NCBI GenBank assembly: GCA_963920665.1 | Contig: OY987266.1 | Span: 21,316,248 to 21,380,247 of the forward strand | Direction of reading: 5' to 3' | Length of the DNA stretch: 64,000 nucleotides | Source: Straminergon stramineum | Lineage: Eukaryota > Streptophyta > Bryopsida > Hypnales > Calliergonaceae | The notes under the pieces: model-generated | The model's input: the letters and a program-made list of their open reading frames with translations, nothing else | What the model was told of the DNA's origin: nothing | Database searches by the model: none | In this document: positions 1-11,100 of the stretch, piece after piece | How the letters are laid out: every line of letters begins with the position of its first letter | Numbering within the stretch: position 1 is the first letter of the stretch | Program-made: the position numbers and the translations under genes

Positions 1-21
1 ACATGGATAGCTCCTTCCGTA

Positions 22-150
22 CACTAGAAGAAAACTATGTTGTCGTTAACAAAATCCAGGTGACATTTTTGTAAATTACGTTTACTAAAACACAATTTAC
101 AAAAAATGTCACTTGGATTTTGTTAATGACAACACAATTTTCTACTAGTG
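22..150. mobile_element. CACTA-type fold-back miniature element
   Basis: The two halves are near-complete reverse complements of each other (about 22-80 against 92-150), so the whole element can fold into one hairpin. Both ends read CACTAG inward. The trinucleotide GTA lies directly outside each end (19-21 and 151-153), matching the 3-bp target duplication of CACTA/En-Spm (CMC) transposons. There is no coding capacity, so it would depend on a transposase encoded elsewhere. Arm divergence makes it older than the similar element at 50081. Confidence 0.75.
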
Positions 151-153
151 GTA

Positions 154-1836
154 GCATAGCTTCTTGTTTTTATTTTGTAAGCTTATGGCATATGAATTTT
201 AGAGAGGGAAGAGTTTTAAAACTTATTGAAGTTCCATTTGTTTAGGTGCAACTTCAACACATTTTTGTTAAAATTCAATTTCTACATTACGTTTCAAGGG
301 ATGGCATAGGTCTCTTTTACACCCTTAAAATAAACTTATGTCAAATTTGACATGAATGTAGTGTATTGGTGGAATTTCACTACTCGTGAATTGTTGTTTT
401 TTAAAAAACTATTGGATTAATGTCATTCCGTTTTCTAGTTGCAAGAGAAATCAATATCTACAACCCAAAATGACATTTTTGTCCATAATTATCATTTGTC
501 TAATAATCTATATTTAAGCATTTGACCAATATTTTAAACCTAAAAATACTAATATTTGGTTATAGTTTTATATTGTAAGTGTGTGAGCATGTTTGTCACC
601 AAAAGAAAATTATAGAAAGGTGACATGAGTCACTCAAAGACAAATTGTTGATGGTAAAAATTTCTAATGTTACACCTAGAAAAATCAACTTGGCAACTTG
701 TAGATAAGAGGACTTGAGGCACCAAAACTTCAATATCTAATTTTGGTGCCAAAGGTTGATATGGGCACTAGGCACTAGCTTAGTGCTTTGAACCTTGTTT
801 TTTTAGAAGTAAGTGTTGAGCTTGTCATAAATTTATAACAAATCTTCGTAAGTCTATATCATACAAAGATTAATATAATTATATGTGTGTGAGGTTCACA
901 TGATACTTGAATAAAATTAAATACTAATGTATTTATTTTTTTTAAACTAATAAATTTCAAATAGCATGTCAACATTTGTAGTTTGGGGACATTTTATGCA
1001 TTAGATAGTCTCCATTAGAGTGTTTGTTAGTAGAATACTATTGAAAAACAGAGAAGTATTTCATTCAAACTACCTTATCTATATAGTTATTAAGACTTGG
1101 TTGTTTCATTAAAGTGTTTCATTAACTAATGATTTCAATTGCCATTCAATTTTTCAAAAGAAAAAGTTTAAATTGATACTGAAATATTCACTTCCTCTCC
1201 TGAATTGTTACTCTAATTTGTGAAAAAATGGCTATTCATATAACAACACATTATTGTCAACAACTAACATAGTGAAGAATAAATAATTGTAGCAACAACC
1301 AACAAGTACAAATTATATTGTTTTCATTCCTATGATGCATAAGCATTTTGTCAAAAAAACTTATAAGAACTTTGTTAGTAAAGCTTGCTTGAGTGTTTCA
1401 CTACAAGCACATGAATTGGGTAGAAGTCATTGATATTGCACTTTATTTTAGCTCACTATTATAACATATATATTCCTTACAAGTAGACATGATCAAGGAA
1501 AAATTCCATATGTGTTCAGTTTATAGTGATGACAATACTCAATCTTGATATTGACCACTTCGAAGATGTATCTAATTTAGTCTCAATAAAACACTTGACA
1601 CTTGAACTTCAAAATTTACACATTGAATTTTCCTTCACAATCAACTACCTAGTGGCAAAACACTAGTCAATTAAGGTCAATAAGCATGTCTAACACTATT
1701 ATGTCCAAAATGGTGAGGCTCCAAAACCAACTACACTAGCAATAAGTCACATCTATTAGTGACATTGTAAATCATGAATTATGGTGGCACCGTGTGGGAG
1801 AAACAAAAGGAATTAGCCTAGTGGCAACCCATGGTT
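154..1836. other. AT-rich intergenic DNA
   Basis: I see no coding signal and no ORF of credible composition. It holds short A/T runs only. Confidence 0.6.
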
Positions 1837-2234
1837 GCTAGTATGTGACCCTAAGATCTTGAGCCTGTGAGCTTAAGAGCCTAGGCTCCTATGTTATTCA
1901 TACCTATATTACAGGTACCCTCTATAGTTATAGAATGTTTACAATTATACTTAGGTGTCTATGTTGTAAGTATCTATGTTATAAACACCTTCTATGGTTA
2001 TAGGATGTTTATATAATAAATGCTTAATTATATTATAGATGTCTATGTTTTAGGTACCTTCCATGGTTATAGCGTATTTATATTATAGGTTTCTTTGTTA
2101 CAAGCACCTTACATGGATACAGGGTACTCATATTATAAGTATATATGTTATAAACACACTCAATAATTGTAGATTATATACTTACACTTAGGCTCAAGGC
2201 TCATAAGCTTTCATTTCTAGGCTCACATGCTAGC
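1837..2234. mobile_element. Inverted-repeat element with internal degenerate tandem repeats
   Basis: The ends are inverted copies: the left starts GCTAGTATGTGA and the right, reversed, starts GCTAGCATGTGAGCC. The interior is a degenerate array built on words such as CTATGTTATAA, GGTACC and TATGGTTATAG, with a spacing near 80-90 bp. An 11-bp direct repeat GCAACCCATGG lies outside both ends (about 1823 and 2251) and may be a target duplication. A related shorter copy is at 20732-20927. Confidence 0.55.
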
Positions 2235-2990
2235 GTTGTTGGTAGCAACCCATGGTGCACATAAAAAAGTAGTAGATCGTAGTATTGAAGTATGGAGGCA
2301 TGAAAACAATAGAGAATTTTTGGAATTAAATTAAGGTTCAAATCAATGATAAGGTATTGAAGAAATTTTAATATATATACAAGCATTCCATTTCAAAGCA
2401 TTGATTCCCAAAAGCATTTGCTATGAAGTGGACTAATTTATTTTTATGCAATTAAATAGAAAATTTACTATGTTTCCTTAATTTGGGTTGAAATGTCTCT
2501 AAAGAATAAAATTATTTTTAGAGTATAAAGATTTAGACTCATGTCAACTGCAATCTTTCTTATTTTTATTTTTATTTTTACGATGCACAAAAAATTTGAT
2601 GTCAACATATGAAATTTTTGAATATAATTCTATTCAACCTCCTCATGAATCTTCAATGTAAATATAGATACCTGATTTTGTCTATTAAAATACTTCTTTG
2701 TCTGTGAGTTAAGTTCTACTTCACTATCTCCCATCTATTTTGATTCTTCCACTATAATCTTTACTATGATCCTCTCCATCTTTCAAGTAGATTTGTAGAA
2801 GTTTTCTTATAGAAGAGTAGTCTTACAAAATGAATACAAAATGTTGAACTATGTTAATAAAAAACAAGCATGTATCCAAAATCATGCCCTAATAAAGTAA
2901 AATAGGAGGTGGGCATGAATGTCTTCTTGTATCTCCAGTAGTGCCTATTTGGGGACCTATATTTGGGATTTGTATGCAATGTTGTGTGCT
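2235..2990. other. AT-rich intergenic DNA
   Basis: No gene, RNA or clear repeat is recognisable here. The minus-strand 61-codon ORF at 2201-2386 looks like chance in AT-rich DNA. Confidence 0.5.
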
Positions 2991-2995
2991 ATGTA

Positions 2996-3150
2996 AAGGC
3001 ACCTATAGCCTTGGCTCAATTGCTTTGGCCTTCGCACACCAATGAGGTGGTCCCAAGTTCAAACTCAAGTGTTGACGGGGTACTTACCTCCATAGTCCAT
3101 CCAACTATTATCAGGATCAAATGACCTTGTTGACATATGGGGACCTAAAG
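2996..3150 (+). mobile_element. Possible tRNA-derived SINE head
   Basis: A pol III A-box-like word (TGGCTCAATTGC, about 3013) is followed about 42 bp later by a B-box-like word (AAGTTCAAACTC, about 3055). This spacing and the preceding GGTCCC are typical of tRNA-derived plant SINEs. No cloverleaf can be closed, so it is not an active tRNA gene. The 3' end of the element is not defined by a clear tail. Confidence 0.3.
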
Positions 3151-3825
3151 GAAAGAACATGATGGATATTTATAAGGTCTACCTCCTAATGGAGGCATGA
3201 AAGATAGATGCTTCATTCATCTCCAAAAATCCATTCCCAACAGACATTCCATTTTTGCCAAAGTAAACATCCTTGTTTTGTGTTATGTAAGTAGGAAGGG
3301 AAATTTTATCTTGTGTTGCTTGTCTGGAAGTCTATGGCTTTGTGTTCTTGTGACAAGTTAGTGTATGTTTTGGTTAGATTCGACATTAGACAATTCAGTA
3401 GTTTTATTTGAATTTCTTGGCTTTTGACACTTCGTTGTTCCTAATTTTTCAACACTTCTCTTAAAATGGATTGATTTTTTTTCTATTCTTGCATAAATGT
3501 ATTCTTTTCCCTAAATTTTCTCAAGAATAATTTTTTAATATTCATAATCGGCAACAATGAATTTTTTTCAGATTTTCAGAAATAGTTGTATAATTTTTCA
3601 AATTTTAGACATGTTTCAAATTTCCCCTAAATATTTATGAAACTAACCTACACATAAGATATTGCAGCCCAATCTGTTTGTGCTTAAATATTTTCTTGGC
3701 TACTTTAACAATTTTGTAATCTTGGAAGAGCAAAAATACTTAATTGTAACCAACTCTAGTTGAGTGCATCTGTTAGCTCAATAGTATTTCATCCATGAGA
3801 AGGATAGTTTGTTCATAATCACACG
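3151..3825. other. AT-rich intergenic DNA
   Basis: No gene or recognisable repeat is visible. Confidence 0.5.
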
Positions 3826-3827
3826 AT

Positions 3828-4100
3828 ACATCGGAAAAAAGCCCCCCCATTGCATCAGTATTGTTGCAGTACTGTTGCAATGGTTGAACAGTCCAATATT
3901 GAAATTGGATTGTTGCAATATTGCAATTAATATTACAACAGTACATTTCAATACATTTTTAGTAGGTCTATTGAAAATGTATTGTTGCAATATTCTTGCA
4001 ATTTTGTTGCAGTATTGCAACAGTCCAATTTCAATATTGGACTATTCAACCATTGCAATAGTACTGATGCAATGGGGGGTTAGTTTCCTGATGTATCCAT
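3828..4100. mobile_element. Fold-back (hairpin) miniature element
   Basis: The left arm (GATACATC, then a run of C, then ATTGCATCAGTA) is matched by the right arm in reverse (GATACATCAGGAAACTAACC, then ATTGCATCAGTAC). The inverted similarity continues almost to the centre at about 3960. The overlapping ORFs on both strands (3778-4123) are by-products of this palindrome. There is no transposase. The termini do not match the CACTA or TTAA families elsewhere in the window. Confidence 0.65.
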
Positions 4101-4129
4101 CTAAGAAGGTAACAATTACATGAGTTTTC

Positions 4130-5134
4130 ATCCGTGTACAGCGCTGGTTACGCCCAGTAACCCACTGGCCGCCTCCCGGCGGCTCGAAGGTTACCTACTG
4201 TAGTCTGTAGATTTTGAGGATGTCGTATCTCGTAGGTCTAAATTGTACGGAAGGGATTAAAACCTCATTACTGACAAACCCTGTTCGTAATCTCCGCGCC
4301 CTCTGGGAACACAACCTTCAATTGGAACTAAACCGGGAAGCGCGCGGCCTTGGGGTACGTGCGGCGGCGTTCGCCGGTATCAGACTTCCGTAACCAAAGG
4401 GCTGACTGATGAGCGAACACAGAAGAACGTGCCGACGGGAACGGTGTCAGCGTCTTTGCTTGCCGGGAAAATCACACGTTCTCCGACCAGAGGTTGTCGA
4501 CGGGCACCCCCAACACCTCGACGTCGCTCCGTTTCTCCGACCGAAGGTCGTCCGCACACCGTCCCCTGTTCCTCTGCAGCGTTCAGCCTTGCCGCTCTTC
4601 TCTCCCGTCGCTTTTTGCCATGTCGCGCATTGCTCTGAATTGTTGCATCCCGTTTCTTCATGGCATTGCGTGGTATCGGTGTGTTATGGTGCTCATTAGT
4701 GGATCCCTCGGGTTCTTGTGAATCGTTTCATATATTTTGGTCCCGAGATGGTGCAGGACGGGGACGATGAGGGTCTGGCTCGGGGCCGCGTGATCGTATG
4801 ACGATTTTTGAGCCAGATCAATTGCGGCCTGTGTAAAATAAGCGATTCCGATGCCTGTGTGTGAAGGTCTGAACGATTTAAGTATCGTTCCGTGATGTGC
4901 AAGGGACCTGCATTGCCCGCTTTTTAGTAGTGCAAGGAATACGATCCATGGCGTGTCGAGGTTTTGTGCGGTGCCATGGTGCGTGTTTGTGGTTTTAGTC
5001 GAAGACATTTGGTCGTCACCGTCCCTGTCGCTTGGATGCGTGGATCTTATTATTGGAAGGAGGCGTATTGAAGTTGTGCAGCCTAGTTGTAGCTGCTCTC
5101 TGCGCCCTATTTATTCTTTTGGAACAGGAAAAGC
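4130..5134 (+). promoter_or_regulatory. GC-rich upstream and probable 5' leader region of the kinesin gene
   Basis: Base composition changes sharply at about 4130 from AT-rich to GC- and CpG-rich, and this continues into the first kinesin exon. It probably holds the promoter and 5' untranslated leader. The ORFs on both strands are Arg/Pro/Ser-rich, overlap each other and match no family I know, so I treat them as composition artefacts. No unambiguous TATA element could be placed. Confidence 0.45.
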
Positions 5135-8100
5135 ATGGCGTCGAGTTCCTCGAAACCGCGTACTAGCTCCCCTTTCCGGTTTCGAAAAACGGCGTCTGTT
5201 AATGGGAGTAAGACATCGCCATCGTCGTCGGGCTCACAAACACCGACTTCTGCTTACAAGACGATTGGAATATCTTTGACGCCGGGGAAAGGAAGGAGCC
5301 ATAGCATTCCGACACCTCCTTCCAGCGTAACGCCTCCGCCGAAATTCCGACATAGTTCTGCCTCTTCCGCATCAGCTGGCAGCCCGCGGACTCCAACTTC
5401 CTCCCGAGAGGATTTCTTAAACCGTGCCAAGGAAAATGTATCTGTCACCGTTCGATTTCGTCCTCTCAGGTACTTCGCAGTTTTCTGAAATGCCGACACT
5501 GTTTTGTTATTCATGACCTTCCAATCCTTCTCGCGGACCTTAATTAAGTGGACAATATTCCATAGTGTCTTACAGGCTTTCCCCCTCTTCTGGAATTTGC
5601 TAATGAACCATTGCTTAATTGGTTCAATTGAGGATCACTGGAGCTTGACTTGTCAGATTGTCTTGCATTCCGAAAGATTATACGATCTGGCGCACGACTT
5701 TTTATCAATGAGACCTTGTTTTAATTGGAAAAATTCCACTCTTGATTATTCAACTTTCCTGCTTGCAAGCAGAGAAGTTGGCCATCTCTTGTGACAATTA
5801 GGCGCACCACGTAGGTCATTGCTTTTGAAACTTTTAAAATTTTGATGTAAACTAGGAGATCGTGTGAGTCTCTTCCCTACTACGAACTCTCATTGTCTGT
5901 TAAGTAGCCAGTGTATCGTAGTGACTAAATTTTTCATGTTTTGAAACTTGTAATAGATTTTTCAACACTCTGTATTCAACTCGTCTCACTTGCATTCTGA
6001 AGCTTCGCAGCTCTTTACTCAGTATTTGTCAGATGCACATGGTTTCTCTTGACATTTTGAAAACTGCTTGTCATTCTTGCGAATATTTCCAGGAGTGCTT
6101 GTAATTATTTTTTCTTATTGTAATTATTTTATCTTTTCTTGGACTGCTCCCTAACCACGTGTGTTACAAACTCAGAACTTCCTTCTCATCCGCATATGGT
6201 ACTTAATATTTCAAAGTTGTCAATCTTGCTCTGTAGATGTAATTTTTTATGCATTAGCTACAATTTTCTACTGTCTTCCGTACTATGCGTTTTTATTAAG
6301 TAGTTGTTTTTTCCATGTGTATAGCGTAGTCAGCTTGAAGATTATTCTCGACGCTTGAGCAAATCTTGTTTTTGACATTCCAAACGTTACTTCTTTGCCA
6401 CATTCTTAAACTGCGTGTTCACATCATAACCTTCGTACGCCGGCACTAACCTTGAGCGTCATTCTTCTGTGTGTGCAGTCAAAGGGAAATTCACAGGGGT
6501 GATGAAGTCGCATGGTATGCAGACGGAGATGGTACAGTGCGAAGCGAATTGAATCCATCGACTTGCTACGCCTTTGGTATTGGCACTAAACTCAATGCAG
6601 TCAACGATAGGCTGGTGCGGCAGAAGCCGCAGGATATTTATTGATAGTTGATTTGGTATCATTCACTGCTTTGTCGTGACTAGCAATATGATGGTGATCT
6701 TGATCGACATCTCGAAATCACGAGTTGAACGGAAGCCACGATACGATAGTCCTCCAGCTGCAGCACTTTTATTTCGCTAGTCTTGTCTGTGACTCGAGTG
6801 CAGATAGTGATAGAGGGTTTCTGTCATGGATACCATTGGCATTTGAAGTCTAGTCTTGTGAGCGATGCTCTCTGTTTTATAACGCTTTCCTTAGTCTTAA
6901 GTATTTACCCTGTCATTGACTTCTTGTTTGGTACTGGGAAAAACAGACAGAGTGTTTGGGCCTGCAACAACGACTCGGGGGGTATATGATGCTGCTGCTC
7001 AACATGTCGTTAGCGGAGCTATGGAGGGTGTTAATGGTACCGTCTTATTCTTCATCATTTGACAGTACTGTGTACATGGCAGATATGCCTTGGATAGTAA
7101 TGTGTCGATCTAGGATGAGTGTGTGTAGTAACTAACTGATGCTCCTCATGGTAAGTATTTTCTCCACGCGGTATCGTTTGGAATTTCAAAAACAAATTGA
7201 GCTTTGCAAGACGTGATAGGCGCAATGGCAGCTGTCTCCACGTATTGACCATGTTTTCTGAGATACAGGGTATCCTAGCATGAATGAATGGATAAGTATG
7301 TTCACTAGATCAGGCACAATGAAGGGGAGGTAGCCTCTGTAATGAGTATAATCGGTTCTTTTCTTTCTTTTCTTCGCATTTGCAGTCTCTTTTATAGTCT
7401 CTCATTCTCAACGTTTTCAAATTTGCTCCATCGTACTTAAAGATCTGTTTGGGCTGGGTTGCAGGAACTGTGTTTGCCTATGGCGTTACTAGCAGTGGAA
7501 AGACTCACACAATGCATGTAAGTTTGAGTTGAAGGTGCTTAAGAATTTTATCGTATCGACTTTCTTCTTCAAAATCTGCTTTGTCGGGCATCTGTCCTGA
7601 GGGCGTCGTGGCAGAGATTCAATCTGCTCTATTACGTGTTTGTGACTTTCACGATTAATTGTGCGAGAGCTTTCAGTGCGTGCTCACTTTGTCAGGTTTG
7701 CTGTGTAGTATTTCTGGAAATTTTCTGCTGATTTTAAGAGTATCCTTGGACCGTACTGTGTTCCTGTACTCGCACCTTGTTACCCACCTGAACGCTTTAC
7801 CTCCTTGTTGTGATGTCAGGGTGATCAAAAGTCACCAGGAATTATTCCTCTGGCTGTAAAAGACGTCTTCAGCATCATTCAAGAGGTGAGACATTTTAGA
7901 TGCAGGTGGAGCTCTTCTATTTCGTAATTTTTTTTCTGTTCACAGTGTCAGATCCATGTCGTTCTGAGGAAGGCAACACTATTGCCAATTGAGTTTTATG
8001 TGAGTACTTGATATTACAGATGCATTGTATGAATGTGCTCCTTATTCGTCACATATTAACGTGCATGTCAGAGACTGAAGCATTGTTTTTGTTGCTTTGC

Positions 8101-11100
8101 AACAGACCCCAAGTCGGGAGTTCCTTTTGCGAGTTTCTTACCTTGAGATCTATAATGAGGTAGACATACAATCCCACAAGGATCTCCTTCTTCCCTGTTT
8201 CATGTGCTTAGCATTTGACGTCCTGAAATCTGCAATTAATCCTTTATATTGGGTTATTGTCAATGTCGTTACGGATTCACCCTTCTGATAGATGTGAACT
8301 GAGTTTCTCATCAACCAGCATGCGAAGGTTTTAGTGAACATTTTTTGGGAGTTAAACGACACTTGCCGTTTGGGTGGCAGGTTATCAATGATCTGCTTGA
8401 TCCTATTGGCCAAAATCTTCGAGTGAGAGAAGATAGCCAGGTATTAAATATTTGGATTCTTATTATTGTGTTCGTTTGGGATTGTCTTCTTCAGCGTTTG
8501 GTATAGCATTTATCTAATTTGTCTGTTTACCCATTCTGTGGTGTAATGACAGTCCGGCACTTATGTAGAGGGCATAAAGGAGGAAGTGGTTTTATCACCT
8601 GCTCATGCCTTATCTCTTATTGCTGCTGGTGAAGGTATTTGGTGCTAAAATTGCTCTATCTTTTCAGCAAGTGGCCTTTTTTGCTCCTGGTTCTGACCTT
8701 GAATTGACCGTATTTCTGTGAAGTAACGAAAAATAAGAGAAGTACATTTAATCAGAATGTAGTCGAAATATTCTGGTGATTTATGCATTGCTCCGATGAA
8801 CACACAGGACTTTATTTTTGTAGCACATCTTTATCTTGTTTCTTTCCATCAGTAAACTATGAATCACCTCTTCCTCTTATTCACCTCTTCCATGTCCTTT
8901 CTCTATGTAGTAAGGTGATTCAAGTGGAAAGCTGCAACAATTATGGGGGTGTTAAGATGCAACTGACAATATGTTTTGATGAACAGAACATCGGCATGTT
9001 GGTTCGAACAACTTTAACCTCCTCAGCAGCAGGAGTCATACAATCTTCACAATGGTGTGTATTTGCGTAATATACCATTTTGTATTCGATGGGTGAACAG
9101 CTCTTGAAATGAAAGCACACTGACGGATTCAGCGTTTTTGCTTGTTCCGTTGCCTCCTTGATTCTGCGTATTTGCATTTTTTATTCCCCTTTTGTTCTTG
9201 CATACTATTGCCTTGCCTAAGTCTATCATTGCCTGGAATTTCTGGTACTATTGACATAGTTTACAACGGTCTGTATCAACAGTAAGGTTTTTTCGTTTCG
9301 TACCATGAATTATACTCAACATGTCGGTACTTGTTTTGCTGAGTGTGCAGATTGTAGAAAGCAGCCCTAGAGGTGAGGGCTACACAGACGATGACGTCAC
9401 ACTCTCCCAACTTGTACGTCCCCAATCTTCTCGCTTTAATTTTCAGAGCGAATGAACTTTTGGCTCTGTATTGTGCTTGTGAAGTATATTAAGTACAGCA
9501 ACTTAATGTGTTATACATTGGTCTAATATGCTGCATTTGTTGATTTTGCAGAATTTGATTGACCTTGCAGGTTCAGAGAGCTCAAAGACAGAAACAACTG
9601 GTCTCCGCAGGAAAGAGGGGTCATATATCAATAAGAGCTTATTAACTCTTGGCACTGTAAGACTGACCTTCCTAGTCCTTGCTGAATTCAGTGGTGATTT
9701 TATTACCCTGACCTGTATTCAGTTTTTGAGTCCTTGAGAATGTAAATATGACTAACGGTAACTAGTGGTTTCCTGGTTAGGACCCATCAACTGTTATCAG
9801 TTAATTTCCACATTGACCTGACCTGATCGACGACCACAATCTTTTTGCTGTAAATCTACCTAGTCTCCGGCAGTTTTTGTTTTCTTATTGGTGGATTGAT
9901 ATCAGGTTATTTCGAAGTTAAGCGATGGAAAAGCATCTCACATACCTTATCGAGATTCCAAATTAACCAGACTTTTGCAATCCTCCCTGAGTGGTCATGG
10001 CCGGATATCGGTGAGAATCCTTTGTCCTTTTTTCTTCCTGTCTCTCTGACTTGATTTCGAAATGTATCAGAGTCAGCAATGTTGAATTGTGTATTATCTC
10101 ATACCTCTTTCCTGAATCGGGTTGCACACTTCTGGGATGCTCATGAACTTTAATTTTTTTCTTTGCAGTTGATATGTACAATCACCCCAGCAAGCAGCAA
10201 CAATGAGGAGACACACAACACGCTCAAATTTGCACACAGAGCTAAACGGATTGAGATCCATGCTGCTTCCAATAGGGTACGCAATCATCTGGAGACATCG
10301 TATATTTGATCTGGGCACAATTAAAGAGTATCAGGATGTTAACAATTTGTTATCCTCATTGATCTGTTCGTTTTGCTCTTGAGGTGCCTCATCGGCTATT
10401 TGTCAGCTGTTTTTTAGATTGATCTTACTTATTGGATGTCTTTTGACTGGATTGAACCCCATGCACTTATATTGCAGATTCTTGATGAGAAATCATTGAT
10501 AAAGAAATATCAGAAGGAAATTACTAGCTTGAAAACAGAGCTGGAACAGCTGAGGCGGGGCATTATGGGGCAGCCATATTCTGCAAAAGAAAACAGCGAA
10601 GACCTGGCTCACTTGCGCAAACAGGTATTGAATTGCAACTGTAATAAGATCTCAGCAGACTATTGCAAAAGAGGTAGGATAGTAATGATTTGCAGTTCCA
10701 TTTTCTGTCTAATTTAAATTGTTGTTTTGTTGCATCACTTGGGTACAGCTGGAAGCTGGACAAGTAAAAATGCAGTCACGGCTTGAAGAAGAAGAACAAG
10801 CTAAGGCAGCCCTGATGGGGAGAATCCAACGACTTACAAAGCTTATCCTGGTCTCTACCAAAAACACTATCCCACCTGTTGCAGTTCCTGAGAAACCTAA
10901 TCACCGGCGAAGACATTCTTTCGGCGAAGAAGAGGTAGAAGTAATTCCTCACCCTTAATAGCATCTGGAAGTTGATGAGAGTTTTTGAACTTCGATGTAG
11001 AGGTGTGATCCTAAGAAAAATATGTTCAGCTCAACCTGCACCTGTGCTGCCTTCTGTTGCTCTCTCTGCTTCGTAGTTATTACTCCTAGACTGGAGATAA

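Noticed and set aside
3000..3070. Functional tRNA gene
   Set aside because: Box-like words are present but acceptor and anticodon stems do not pair.
3778..4123. 80- and 104-codon ORFs on opposite strands
   Set aside because: Both lie on the arms of a palindromic element and mirror each other.
4380..5008. Several overlapping ORFs of 69-116 codons on both strands upstream of the kinesin gene
   Set aside because: Arg/Pro/Ser-rich products from GC-rich DNA, mutually overlapping, with no family resemblance; better explained as promoter and leader sequence.
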